Assembly: GCA_045114775.1 (NCBI GenBank)
Contig: JBGULC010000021.1
Span: 1-12,345, forward strand
DNA from: UBA3792 sp045114775
GTDB taxonomy: Bacteria; Bacillota; Clostridia; Christensenellales; CAG-138
Length of the DNA: 12,345 nucleotides
Direction of reading: 5' to 3'
The position numbers and the translations under genes were made by a program. Every line of letters starts with the position of its first letter. Within the stretch, counting starts at the first letter, position 1. This document shows positions 6,763 to 12,199 of the stretch, piece after piece. A model generated the notes under the pieces. The model made no database searches, was not told the origin of the DNA, and worked only from the letters and a program-made list of their open reading frames with translations.

Positions 6763-7881
6763 ATGGCAATCAAAGAAACAAGACCTTATGTGGACTGGGA
6801 AACCATCGGAAATTTCATCGTGGACGCGTTCGTCGCATACGGCGTGCCGCGTGAGGACGCCGAAATCTGTGCGGACGTTCTGATGGAGAGCGACCGCCGC
6901 GGCATCGAGAGCCACGGCGTCAACCGCTTCAAGCCGATCTATCTGGATCGCATCAAGGCGGGCATCCTGAATCCCGTCACCGAGTACGAAGTGCTCAAGG
7001 AGACCCCGACGACCGCGGTCGTCGACGGTCACGACGGCATGGGCATGGTGATTTCTAAGCGCGCCATGCAGACCGCGATCGACAAGGCGAAGCAATACGG
7101 CATGGGCATGGTCGCTGTGCGCAATTCCTCGCACTACGGCATTGCGGGCTACTGGACCACGATGGCGACGAAGCAGGGTCTGATCGGCATCACGGGCACG
7201 AACGCGCGTCCGTCGATCGCGCCGACCTTCGGCGTGGAGAACATGCTCGGCACGAACCCGCTGACGATCGCGCTGCCGACCGACGAGGAATTCCCGTTCT
7301 GCATCGACTGTGCGACGAGCATCACGCAGCGCGGCAAGATCGAATACTACGCCAGAAACGACAAAGCGACCCCGGCGGGCATGGTCATCGGAAGAGACGG
7401 CTCGGCGCTGACCGACAGTAAGCAGATCCTTGTCGACCTCACCAAGGGCGCTGCGGCGCTCGCTCCGCTCGGCGGCATCGGCGAAGAGCTCGCGGGTTAC
7501 AAGGGCTACGGCTACGCGACGGTCGTGGAGATCCTCTCCGCGGCGCTGCAGGCGGGCAGCTACATGAAGATGCTGACCGGCATGGACGAGAACGGCAACA
7601 AGCGCCCGTATCACCTCGGCCACTTCTTCATTGCGATCGACCCCGAAGCGTTCATGGGCCTCGACACGTTCAAGAAGACCTGCGGCGACATCCTCCGCGC
7701 ACTCAGAAATTCCGAGAAAGCCCCGGGCGAGGAGCGCATCTATACCGCGGGCGAAAAGGAATGGCTCGTGTGGCAGGACCGCAAGGACAAGGGCGTTCCC
7801 GTGAACGAAGCCGTGCAGAAGGAAATGATCGCCGTTCGCGACGAGAAGCACCTCGATTATCATTTCTCCTTCGAGAAATAA
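6763..7881 (+). CDS. LDH2 / malate-lactate dehydrogenase family NAD(P)-dependent oxidoreductase
   Basis: Cytoplasmic 2-hydroxyacid (or cyclic imino acid) dehydrogenase of the non-Rossmann LDH2 family, 372 aa. Members include malate, sulfolactate, ureidoglycolate and 2,3-diketogulonate dehydrogenases and piperideine-carboxylate reductase; the sequence alone does not choose among them. Family features are ESHGVNRF with His51, NSSHYGIAGYW with His124, TGTNARPSIAPTFG (144-157), GTNPLTIALP, DCATSITQRGKIE (182-194) and the C-terminal ELAGYKGYGYATVVEILSAA (242-261). The start is supported by AAGGGAG about 9 nt before the ATG. It shares the glpK transcript and ends before a strong structured terminator. 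The pairing with glpK suggests a three-carbon or other hydroxyacid substrate, which is only an inference. Confidence 0.9.
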   Translation: MAIKETRPYVDWETIGNFIVDAFVAYGVPREDAEICADVLMESDRRGIESHGVNRFKPIYLDRIKAGILNPVTEYEVLKETPTTAVVDGHDGMGMVISKRAMQTAIDKAKQYGMGMVAVRNSSHYGIAGYWTTMATKQGLIGITGTNARPSIAPTFGVENMLGTNPLTIALPTDEEFPFCIDCATSITQRGKIEYYARNDKATPAGMVIGRDGSALTDSKQILVDLTKGAAALAPLGGIGEELAGYKGYGYATVVEILSAALQAGSYMKMLTGMDENGNKRPYHLGHFFIAIDPEAFMGLDTFKKTCGDILRALRNSEKAPGEERIYTAGEKEWLVWQDRKDKGVPVNEAVQKEMIAVRDEKHLDYHFSFEK

Positions 7882-7895
7882 ACCAAAGAATCGGC

Positions 7896-7978
7896 AAAGA
7901 GACTGTTCAAAAGCTCTGTCATACGGTGTGCGACACACGCCGCTTATGCAACGACGGCTTTTAACAGCCTCTTTTTTT
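7896..7978 (+). terminator. Large structured terminator after the glpK operon
   Basis: A long hairpin: AAAGAG-A-CTGTT-C-AAAAGC (7896-7914) pairs with GCTTTT-AACAG-C-CTCTTT (7957-7974), followed by T7 (7972-7978). The inner 40 nt hold a second stem, CGGTGTG / CACACGCCG (with a bulge). It is longer than a normal terminator and may belong to a repeated genomic family. Confidence 0.7.
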
Positions 7979-7996
7979 ATGCGGTTCGCCGATATC

Positions 7997-8025
7997 TTGC
8001 TATTTTCGACAAATGATGGTATACT
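7997..8025 (+). promoter_or_regulatory. Promoter of the deacetylase gene, probably leaderless
   Basis: TTGCTA (7997-8002), 17-nt spacer, TATACT (8020-8025). Seven bases separate the -10 from the ATG at 8033, so transcription should begin at or next to the start codon. No Shine-Dalgarno motif is present. Confidence 0.65.
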
Positions 8026-8032
8026 ATAGCAC

Positions 8033-8947
8033 ATGAAACGGTGCTTGATTTTGATTCTTATATTGCTCGTTTGCTTCGGCTGCACGCAGCGCAAAGCGAC
8101 GGAATATGCCGAGCAGCCGGTGCTTTCTTCCTCTGTGCCGGAAAGCACGCCGGAGCCGGTACAGCCGGGATCGGAGGAGATCGTCGTAACGGTCGAAACG
8201 CCTGTTCCCGAAACAAATCCGCCGCTGCCGACGATGCCGCCGACGCCTACGCCCGAGCCGACCCCGACCCCGACGCCCGAACCAACGCCGACGCCGACGC
8301 CCGAGCCCACGAAGGATCCGAACCGCAAGATGGTCGCGCTGACTTTCGACGACGGTCCGAACCTGACGCTGACAGTCCCGGTGCTCGAGAAGCTGGAGCA
8401 GTACCATGTGAAGGCGACGTTCTTCCTGCTCGCCTCGGCGATCAACGACAAGAACGGTTATATGCTGCAGATGATGATCGACGGCGGGCATGAGATCGGC
8501 GTGCACGGATGGACCCACGAAAAGATGACGCAGTTCTCCGCAAGTCAGAACAAGAAGCGGCTCGAAAAGGCAGCTGCGGAGATCTCAGGCTGGATCGACG
8601 GAGGCTACACCCCCGTGGTCATGCGTCCGCCGGGCGGCAGCAAGGACGGCAAGGTGACCCGCGGCGCAAGAGAAGCCGGGATGGCGGTCATCCTGTGGGA
8701 CGTCGACACGCTCGATTGGAAGACGCAGAACGTGGAGAAGATCATGAACGTCGTCAAAAAGCAGACGAAGAACGGTTCGATCATTCTCTGCCACGACCAC
8801 CACAAGCCGACGCTCGACTCCCTCGACGTGATGATCCCGTGGCTTCTCGAGCAGGGCTACGAGCTCGTCACGGTCTCCGAGCTTCTGAATACGATACCGG
8901 GCGGCATGCAGCCCGGAACGGTGTACCGCTGCAAGCCGATCGAATAG
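8033..8947 (+). CDS. Lipoprotein polysaccharide deacetylase (NodB domain, CE4)
   Basis: A lipid-anchored extracellular enzyme expected to remove N-acetyl groups from a polysaccharide, most likely peptidoglycan or another surface glycan. The 304-aa protein has a signal peptide with lipobox Cys17 (CFGC), a Pro/Thr/Glu spacer (38-93) and a NodB domain (97-285). All five CE4 motifs are visible: TFDDGP (104-109; base Asp106, metal Asp107), HGWTH (158-162; metal His158 and His162), RPPGG (198-202), DVDTLDW (223-229) and LCHDHH with His254. The protein is therefore probably active and metal dependent. The spacer is rich in the same PT and PEPT units as that of the 2218-3966 lipoprotein, so the two share surface architecture. 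The gene is monocistronic, between its own promoter and terminator. Confidence 0.93.
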   Translation: MKRCLILILILLVCFGCTQRKATEYAEQPVLSSSVPESTPEPVQPGSEEIVVTVETPVPETNPPLPTMPPTPTPEPTPTPTPEPTPTPTPEPTKDPNRKMVALTFDDGPNLTLTVPVLEKLEQYHVKATFFLLASAINDKNGYMLQMMIDGGHEIGVHGWTHEKMTQFSASQNKKRLEKAAAEISGWIDGGYTPVVMRPPGGSKDGKVTRGAREAGMAVILWDVDTLDWKTQNVEKIMNVVKKQTKNGSIILCHDHHKPTLDSLDVMIPWLLEQGYELVTVSELLNTIPGGMQPGTVYRCKPIE

Positions 8948-8985
8948 CGGGGGTTTACGGCGCCGGACGCCGAAGGAACCGTTAC

Positions 8986-9018
8986 AAACGGGATCGACTT
9001 CTGCGATCCCGTTTTTTT
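8986..9018 (+). terminator. Intrinsic terminator after the deacetylase gene
   Basis: Perfect stem AAACGGGATCG (8986-8996) / CGATCCCGTTT (9004-9014) with a 7-nt loop and a T7 run (9012-9018). Confidence 0.92.
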
Positions 9019-9031
9019 CGTGTCGAAGCAC

Positions 9032-9060
9032 TTGCAACACACAAAAGTCTGTGTTATAAT
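9032..9060 (+). promoter_or_regulatory. Strong promoter of the tRNA-Arg array
   Basis: TTGCAA (9032-9037), 17-nt spacer, perfect TATAAT (9055-9060). The start site would be near 9067, just before the first tRNA-like unit at 9075, so all three units are on one primary transcript. Confidence 0.75.
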
Positions 9061-9074
9061 AAGCATCGCGCCGT

Positions 9075-9157
9075 GTGCCCGTAGCTCAGCTGGATAGAGC
9101 GTCAGACTCCGACGCTATACTTCGGTAGTCCTTGAAAAATGAATATTTGATGCATAT
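9075..9157 (+). pseudogene. Half tRNA-Arg(CCG)-like unit 1
   Basis: The 5' acceptor strand GTGCCCG, D arm (GCTC...GAGC) and anticodon loop CTCCGAC match the intact tRNA at 9241. The 3' half does not: the anticodon stem cannot close, and there is no T arm, acceptor 3' strand or CCA. The rest is an AT-rich tail ending TGATGCATAT. It could instead fold as GACTCCGA paired with TCGG-T-AGTC. The unit is 83 bp, the same as the next. Confidence 0.7.
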
Positions 9158-9240
9158 GTGCCTGTAGCTCAGCTGGATAGAGTGACAGACTCCGACGCTG
9201 AAGGTCTACGGTTCTTGAAAAATAAAGATTTTATGCATAT
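9158..9240 (+). pseudogene. Half tRNA-Arg(CCG)-like unit 2
   Basis: The second 83-bp unit. The 5' half (GTGCCTG, D arm with GAGT, anticodon CCG) is close to the intact copy, and pairing persists a little further (GCTGAAGG). The T arm is replaced by GGTTCTTGAAAAAT and no 3' acceptor strand exists. The tail TTGAAAAAT...ATGCATAT resembles that of unit 1. Confidence 0.7.
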
Positions 9241-9317
9241 GTGCCTGTAGCTCAGCTGGATAGAGTGTCAGACTCCGACTCTGAAGGCCAGAGGTTCGAA
9301 TCCTCCCAGGCACGCCA
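9241..9317 (+). tRNA. tRNA-Arg (anticodon CCG)
   Basis: A complete cloverleaf: acceptor GTGCCTG / CAGGCAC, D arm GCTC...GAGT, anticodon stem TCAGA / TCTGA around loop CTCCGAC (anticodon CCG, reads CGG Arg), T arm AGAGG-TTCGAAT-CCTCC, discriminator G and encoded CCA (9315-9317). Slight weaknesses are a G-U pair closing the D stem and an A-C mismatch at the outer T-stem pair. Its 3' end is a likely integration site for the element to the right. Confidence 0.93.
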
Positions 9318-9361
9318 GAAAAGCCCCGAAAACACTGCGTTTTCGGGGCTTTTCTTTTTTT
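9318..9361 (+). terminator. Perfect 16-bp hairpin terminator of the tRNA array
   Basis: Stem GAAAAGCCCCGAAAAC (9318-9333) / GTTTTCGGGGCTTTTC (9339-9354), loop ACTGC, then T7. It starts one base after the CCA end. Confidence 0.93.
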
Positions 9362-9368
9362 GCTTTTG

Positions 9369-9492
9369 TAGCACATACCGTAGCACATACTTTTTCATGT
9401 TTGCATAATCCTCTTGAAAATGCATATTAGAACAACGTTAATTTCAAGCGATTTTGGCCTTCAAACTGCGCTTTTAGCACATTTTAGCACAT
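9369..9492. repeat. Four TAGCACAT direct repeats in two pairs (possible integrase arm sites)
   Basis: TAGCACAT occurs at 9369-9376 and 9381-9388 (12-bp period) and at 9475-9482 and 9485-9492 (10-bp period). The complement reads ATGTGCTA. Paired short direct repeats just inside a tRNA-borne junction resemble the arm-type sites of tyrosine integrases. No integrase gene is visible to confirm it. Confidence 0.5.
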
Positions 9493-9850
9493 TATTATAA
9501 AAATCGATTGGACTGTCGCGCTTTCACACGGACATATTGGACTAACAGCTCATGTTTTCTGAATCGGATAGGAAGCTATCGTACAGTCACACGAAATAAT
9601 ATATTTTCTGAATTCTTTGCAAAAATCTGAATCTCGGCACGGTTATAGGTGAGGGACAAAAATAATGCCCTGACACTTTGACAACCGAATAGCCAGTTTC
9701 GGGTAACAGCAGAATGATACTTCCGCGTTGAACGCTTCACAGCATTGCGCGGCCCGGCGGGATGCGGGGATTCGAGAGAATATGCGCGAGAACGGCGGCT
9801 CGAAACGGCACTCTTACTCATAACAAAGCAAGATTAGGAAGAGTAGATAA
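9493..9850. other. Non-coding leader of the parAB operon
   Basis: I see no convincing gene. Present are ATTGGACT twice (9507-9514 and 9536-9543), TTTTCTGAAT twice (9555-9564 and 9604-9613) with a third TCTGAAT at 9626-9632, a small inverted repeat GCGTT-G-AACGC (9725-9735), and TTCGAG (9771-9776) / CTCGAA (9799-9804). A TTGACA near 9673 lacks a matching -10. The segment may hold the parAB promoter, operator or replication sites. The AGGAAGAG at 9836-9843 is the parA ribosome site. Confidence 0.4.
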
Positions 9851-10636
9851 ATGACAAAAGTTATCGCAGTTGTAAATCAGAAGGGTGGCGTTGGCAAAAC
9901 GACCACAGCAATCAACGTCGGAGCAGGCCTTGCAAAGCACGGCAGGAAAGTTCTCCTCATTGACCTTGATGGTCAGAACAATCTCAGCACCGGGTTGCAT
10001 TGTGTCCCTGAGACACGGGAGAAGTTCACAGTAAGAGATGCCATGATGCAATCTGCTAACGGTGTCCTCATTGATTCGAAAAAGGGGATCATTACCAATC
10101 CCATTGATATGGTGGACGTAATGCCCGCAGACATCAATCTTCTCGGCTTCGAGCATTCCATTAGTGATGATCCCGAAGCAGTCACACTGCTGAAATCCTA
10201 CATGAACAAGGTTCGCCCACTGTACGACTACATCTTGATTGATTGTTCTCCGAGTCTCGGCATTCTGACGCAGAACGCGCTTGTCGCAGCCGACAGCGTA
10301 ATGATCCCGGTTGATCCTGAGTTCTTCGGTGTGGAAGGTGTCAAAACCATTATCACAACCATGCGGAAGTTCCGCAGAAAGTTGAATCCGCGTCTGTATC
10401 TGGAAGGCATTGTAATTGTACGGAGAAGCAATGTCTCTAAAGAAAAGAGAAATAAAATGGAGGAGCTTCGCCGTGCGTTTGGTGATAAGGTTTATAAAAC
10501 CGAATTACCTTCTTCCATAAAAGCATCTGAAGCCGAGGAGCGCGGGATGAGCTTACTCAGATATATGTCCTGGAATCACTTGGCAAAAGCATACGCAAGC
10601 TTGGTAGAAGAGGTGCTTGCGCATGAGCAGCAGTGA
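9851..10636 (+). CDS. parA: ParA/Soj-family partition ATPase
   Basis: Cytoplasmic Walker-type ATPase that binds DNA non-specifically and, with ParB, segregates or stabilises the element. The 261-aa length suits short Soj-type ParA without an N-terminal DNA-binding domain. Visible are the deviant Walker A KGGVGKTT (11-18) with its signature lysine, the A' motif LLIDLDGQNN (35-44) in which the usual P-Q-G is G-Q-N, and Walker B YILIDCSPSLG (127-137). The ribosome site AGGAAGAG lies 7 nt before the ATG. The 3' end overlaps parB by 14 bp, so the two are translationally coupled. Codon use is AT-richer than in the genes left of the tRNA. Confidence 0.95.
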   Translation: MTKVIAVVNQKGGVGKTTTAINVGAGLAKHGRKVLLIDLDGQNNLSTGLHCVPETREKFTVRDAMMQSANGVLIDSKKGIITNPIDMVDVMPADINLLGFEHSISDDPEAVTLLKSYMNKVRPLYDYILIDCSPSLGILTQNALVAADSVMIPVDPEFFGVEGVKTIITTMRKFRRKLNPRLYLEGIVIVRRSNVSKEKRNKMEELRRAFGDKVYKTELPSSIKASEAEERGMSLLRYMSWNHLAKAYASLVEEVLAHEQQ

Positions 10637-11564
10637 GAAAAAAGAACTCTTCTCCGGAAAGACATTCGACCAAATGCTTGGTCTGGATGATGCACCGCCG
10701 GAAGGAACGCCGTTAGAGTTAGATATTGATTCGCTCTTTCCTTTTCCGAACCAGCCATTTCAACCTTACAAGGAGGAAGAAATGGAAAAAATGGTCGAAA
10801 GCATCCGTGAGAACGGGGTCATTTCTCCAATCGTTGTCCGTCCCAAAGAGGATGGAACGTATGAAATCATTTCCGGTCATAACCGTGTAGAAGCATGCAG
10901 ACGCGCCGGATTCACCTTCATTCCCAGCTTTATCCGTGAAGTAGATGATGCGACCGCCGTAATCCTTATGGTGGACAGCAATTTAAGGCAGCGCGAAAAG
11001 TTGTTACCGAGCGAGAAAGCGAAAGCGTACAAGATGAAAATGGAAGCTCTGAAGCGGCAAGGAGAGAGAAGGGACTTAACTTCGTGCCATGATGGCACGA
11101 AGTTCCGATCGGATGATGCTGTAGCTGAAAATGTTCAGGATAGTGCTCGACAAGTTCAGAGATTTGTGCGGCTTAACAATCTCTCTCCTGCTCTAATGAA
11201 TCTCGTTGACGAAGGCAAACTCGCATTAACTCCTGCTGTTGAAATCTCGTATCTTGATTCTGCCGATCAAGAGATCGTACAAGAAATTTTGGAACGCGAT
11301 CAGGTTTCGCCATCGTTATCACAGGCACAGAAATTGCGGAAGCTTTCAGATACAAAAAAGATCAACGACAGAGAAATTGATCGGGTTCTGACTGTTGAAA
11401 AACCTATGTATGAAACCATCGTCTTCCGCAGAAACAAGATTGAACATTTCTTTCCAGCCGGAACAACCGGTCAGCAAATCGAAAAAACCATTTATAAGCT
11501 GCTGGAACAATACCGCAGGCAATGGCAAGCAAGAGAGGAAAAAGCGCAGGAGCAGGAGCGGTAA
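10623..11564 (+). CDS. parB: ParB/Spo0J-family partition protein
   Basis: CTPase clamp and centromere-binding partner of ParA, 313 aa. Domains: N-terminal tail (1-33); ParB/Srx CTP-binding domain (about 34-125) with IVVRPKEDGTYEIISGHNRV (70-89) and NLRQRE (120-125); central DNA-binding region (126-230) with the helix-turn-helix segment DSARQVQRFVRLNNLSPALM (173-192); and a charged dimerisation tail ending in EEKAQEQER. I chose ATG 10623 because GAGG lies 9 nt upstream. A TTG at 10617 in the same frame is possible but its ribosome site would be too close. A perfect palindrome lies inside the gene (11078-11104), between the CTP and DNA-binding regions. Confidence 0.93.
   Translation: MSSSEKKELFSGKTFDQMLGLDDAPPEGTPLELDIDSLFPFPNQPFQPYKEEEMEKMVESIRENGVISPIVVRPKEDGTYEIISGHNRVEACRRAGFTFIPSFIREVDDATAVILMVDSNLRQREKLLPSEKAKAYKMKMEALKRQGERRDLTSCHDGTKFRSDDAVAENVQDSARQVQRFVRLNNLSPALMNLVDEGKLALTPAVEISYLDSADQEIVQEILERDQVSPSLSQAQKLRKLSDTKKINDREIDRVLTVEKPMYETIVFRRNKIEHFFPAGTTGQQIEKTIYKLLEQYRRQWQAREEKAQEQER
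11078..11104. repeat. Perfect 12-bp-arm palindrome inside parB
   Basis: AACTTCGTGCCA (11078-11089) and its exact reverse complement TGGCACGAAGTT (11093-11104) are separated by TGA. The segment encodes residues about 152-161 (TSCHDGTKF). It does not match the chromosomal parS consensus, but its position inside parB recalls the parS site in Bacillus spo0J. Confidence 0.75.
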
Positions 11565-11569
11565 CGGAT

Positions 11570-11959
11570 ATGAAGCATACTCCAGTAAAACCGATGGAAT
11601 CGGATGATCGTATGAGCTTCAACCAAGCGAACCGGTTTCTCAGCACGAACGGATATCTGTTTGGGACGCAGCCGAATGCTGCCCGCCTTGCCGGAGAAGC
11701 GCAGAAGCTGGCAGCGGAAATGGATTGTTCGTTCTCGCCGGATCTTCGGCGGTTGTTTATCGTCTGTGAAGATTCTGGCGAATACGATGTCTGCTTTATG
11801 ATCATTCGGTTTTTATATCGACAATGGCACGTCCGAATGCCGAAAACAATTCGGGCATTTGCAGCAATACCGGAGGTGTGGAAGGAGTTCCTCCGTATCA
11901 CTGCGGAGCAGGTGAATATCCTCCTTGCCTCCGATCCGGAAGGAGATTCGTTTCCGTAG
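11570..11959 (+). CDS. Unrecognised 129-aa protein of the parAB operon
   Basis: I do not recognise this protein. It is soluble, with no signal peptide or membrane helix. The N-terminus is polar (MKHTPVKPMESDDRMSF), followed by NQANRFLSTNGYLFGTQPNA (18-37), a helical AARLAGEAQKLAAEM region, then SPDLRRLFIVCEDSGEYDVC (56-75) and a C-terminal helical part rich in aromatic and basic residues. It ends in an acidic DPEGDSFP. The start ATG 11570 lies 5 bp after parB and is preceded by GGAG 11 nt upstream. An ATG at 11522 in the same frame would overlap parB by 43 bp and has no ribosome site. Position suggests an accessory role in maintenance or regulation of the element, which is inference from context alone. 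Confidence 0.65.
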   Translation: MKHTPVKPMESDDRMSFNQANRFLSTNGYLFGTQPNAARLAGEAQKLAAEMDCSFSPDLRRLFIVCEDSGEYDVCFMIIRFLYRQWHVRMPKTIRAFAAIPEVWKEFLRITAEQVNILLASDPEGDSFP

Positions 11960-11977
11960 GGAAGCGATCAGTACCCC

Positions 11978-12199
11978 ATGTATTTTACAACAGGACAGCA
12001 CCAATTCTACGAACACCTTATGCAGCAAGTCCCAAACTTCGACAAACGACCGCGAGAAATCAAAGATGAATCTTGCCTCGTATGTCCGGGAATTAACAAA
12101 AGAACCGGCAGATGCAGATTCTGCGAATGCCAACACGAGAAACAAGCTTCCGGCTCTACGTCGGAAGTTTTTTATAACCAAAGAAAGGAAGAACTATGA
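11978..12199 (+). CDS. Small cysteine-rich protein, possible zinc-binding
   Basis: A 73-aa protein I cannot assign. The first half (MYFTTGQHQFYEHLMQQVPN) looks like a compact helix. The second half holds CLVC and then CRFCEC, a CxxC...CxxCxC spacing that could bind zinc or iron. It starts 18 bp after the previous stop, with only a weak GGGAAG about 13 nt before the ATG. Its TGA overlaps the ATG of the next gene as ATGA (12196-12199), a coupling pattern that supports it as a real gene. A longer open frame at 11925-12293 in another frame conflicts with the secreted gene downstream and lacks this support. Confidence 0.55.
   Translation: MYFTTGQHQFYEHLMQQVPNFDKRPREIKDESCLVCPGINKRTGRCRFCECQHEKQASGSTSEVFYNQRKEEL

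Noticed and set aside
5021..6769. Open frame of 582 aa antisense to glpK
   Set aside because: Shadow of glpK, which is unmistakable on the plus strand. It also runs across the divergent promoters and into the LTD gene.
6691..8451. Open frame of 586 aa antisense to the dehydrogenase and deacetylase genes
   Set aside because: It crosses a terminator and a promoter, and its Gly/Val/Ser repeat is the reverse of the Pro/Thr linker.
9075..9317. CRISPR array or T-box from three repeats at a fixed period
   Set aside because: The repeats are tRNA-shaped, contiguous and too few, with no spacer logic and no downstream aminoacyl-tRNA synthetase or amino-acid gene.
9206..9388. 60-aa minus-strand frame across the tRNA and terminator
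   Set aside because: It is the common spurious translation of a tRNA complement and overlaps an intact tRNA and its terminator.
9576..9821. 81-aa minus-strand frame in the parAB leader
   Set aside because: Ser/Arg-rich, no ribosome site, no recognisable pattern.
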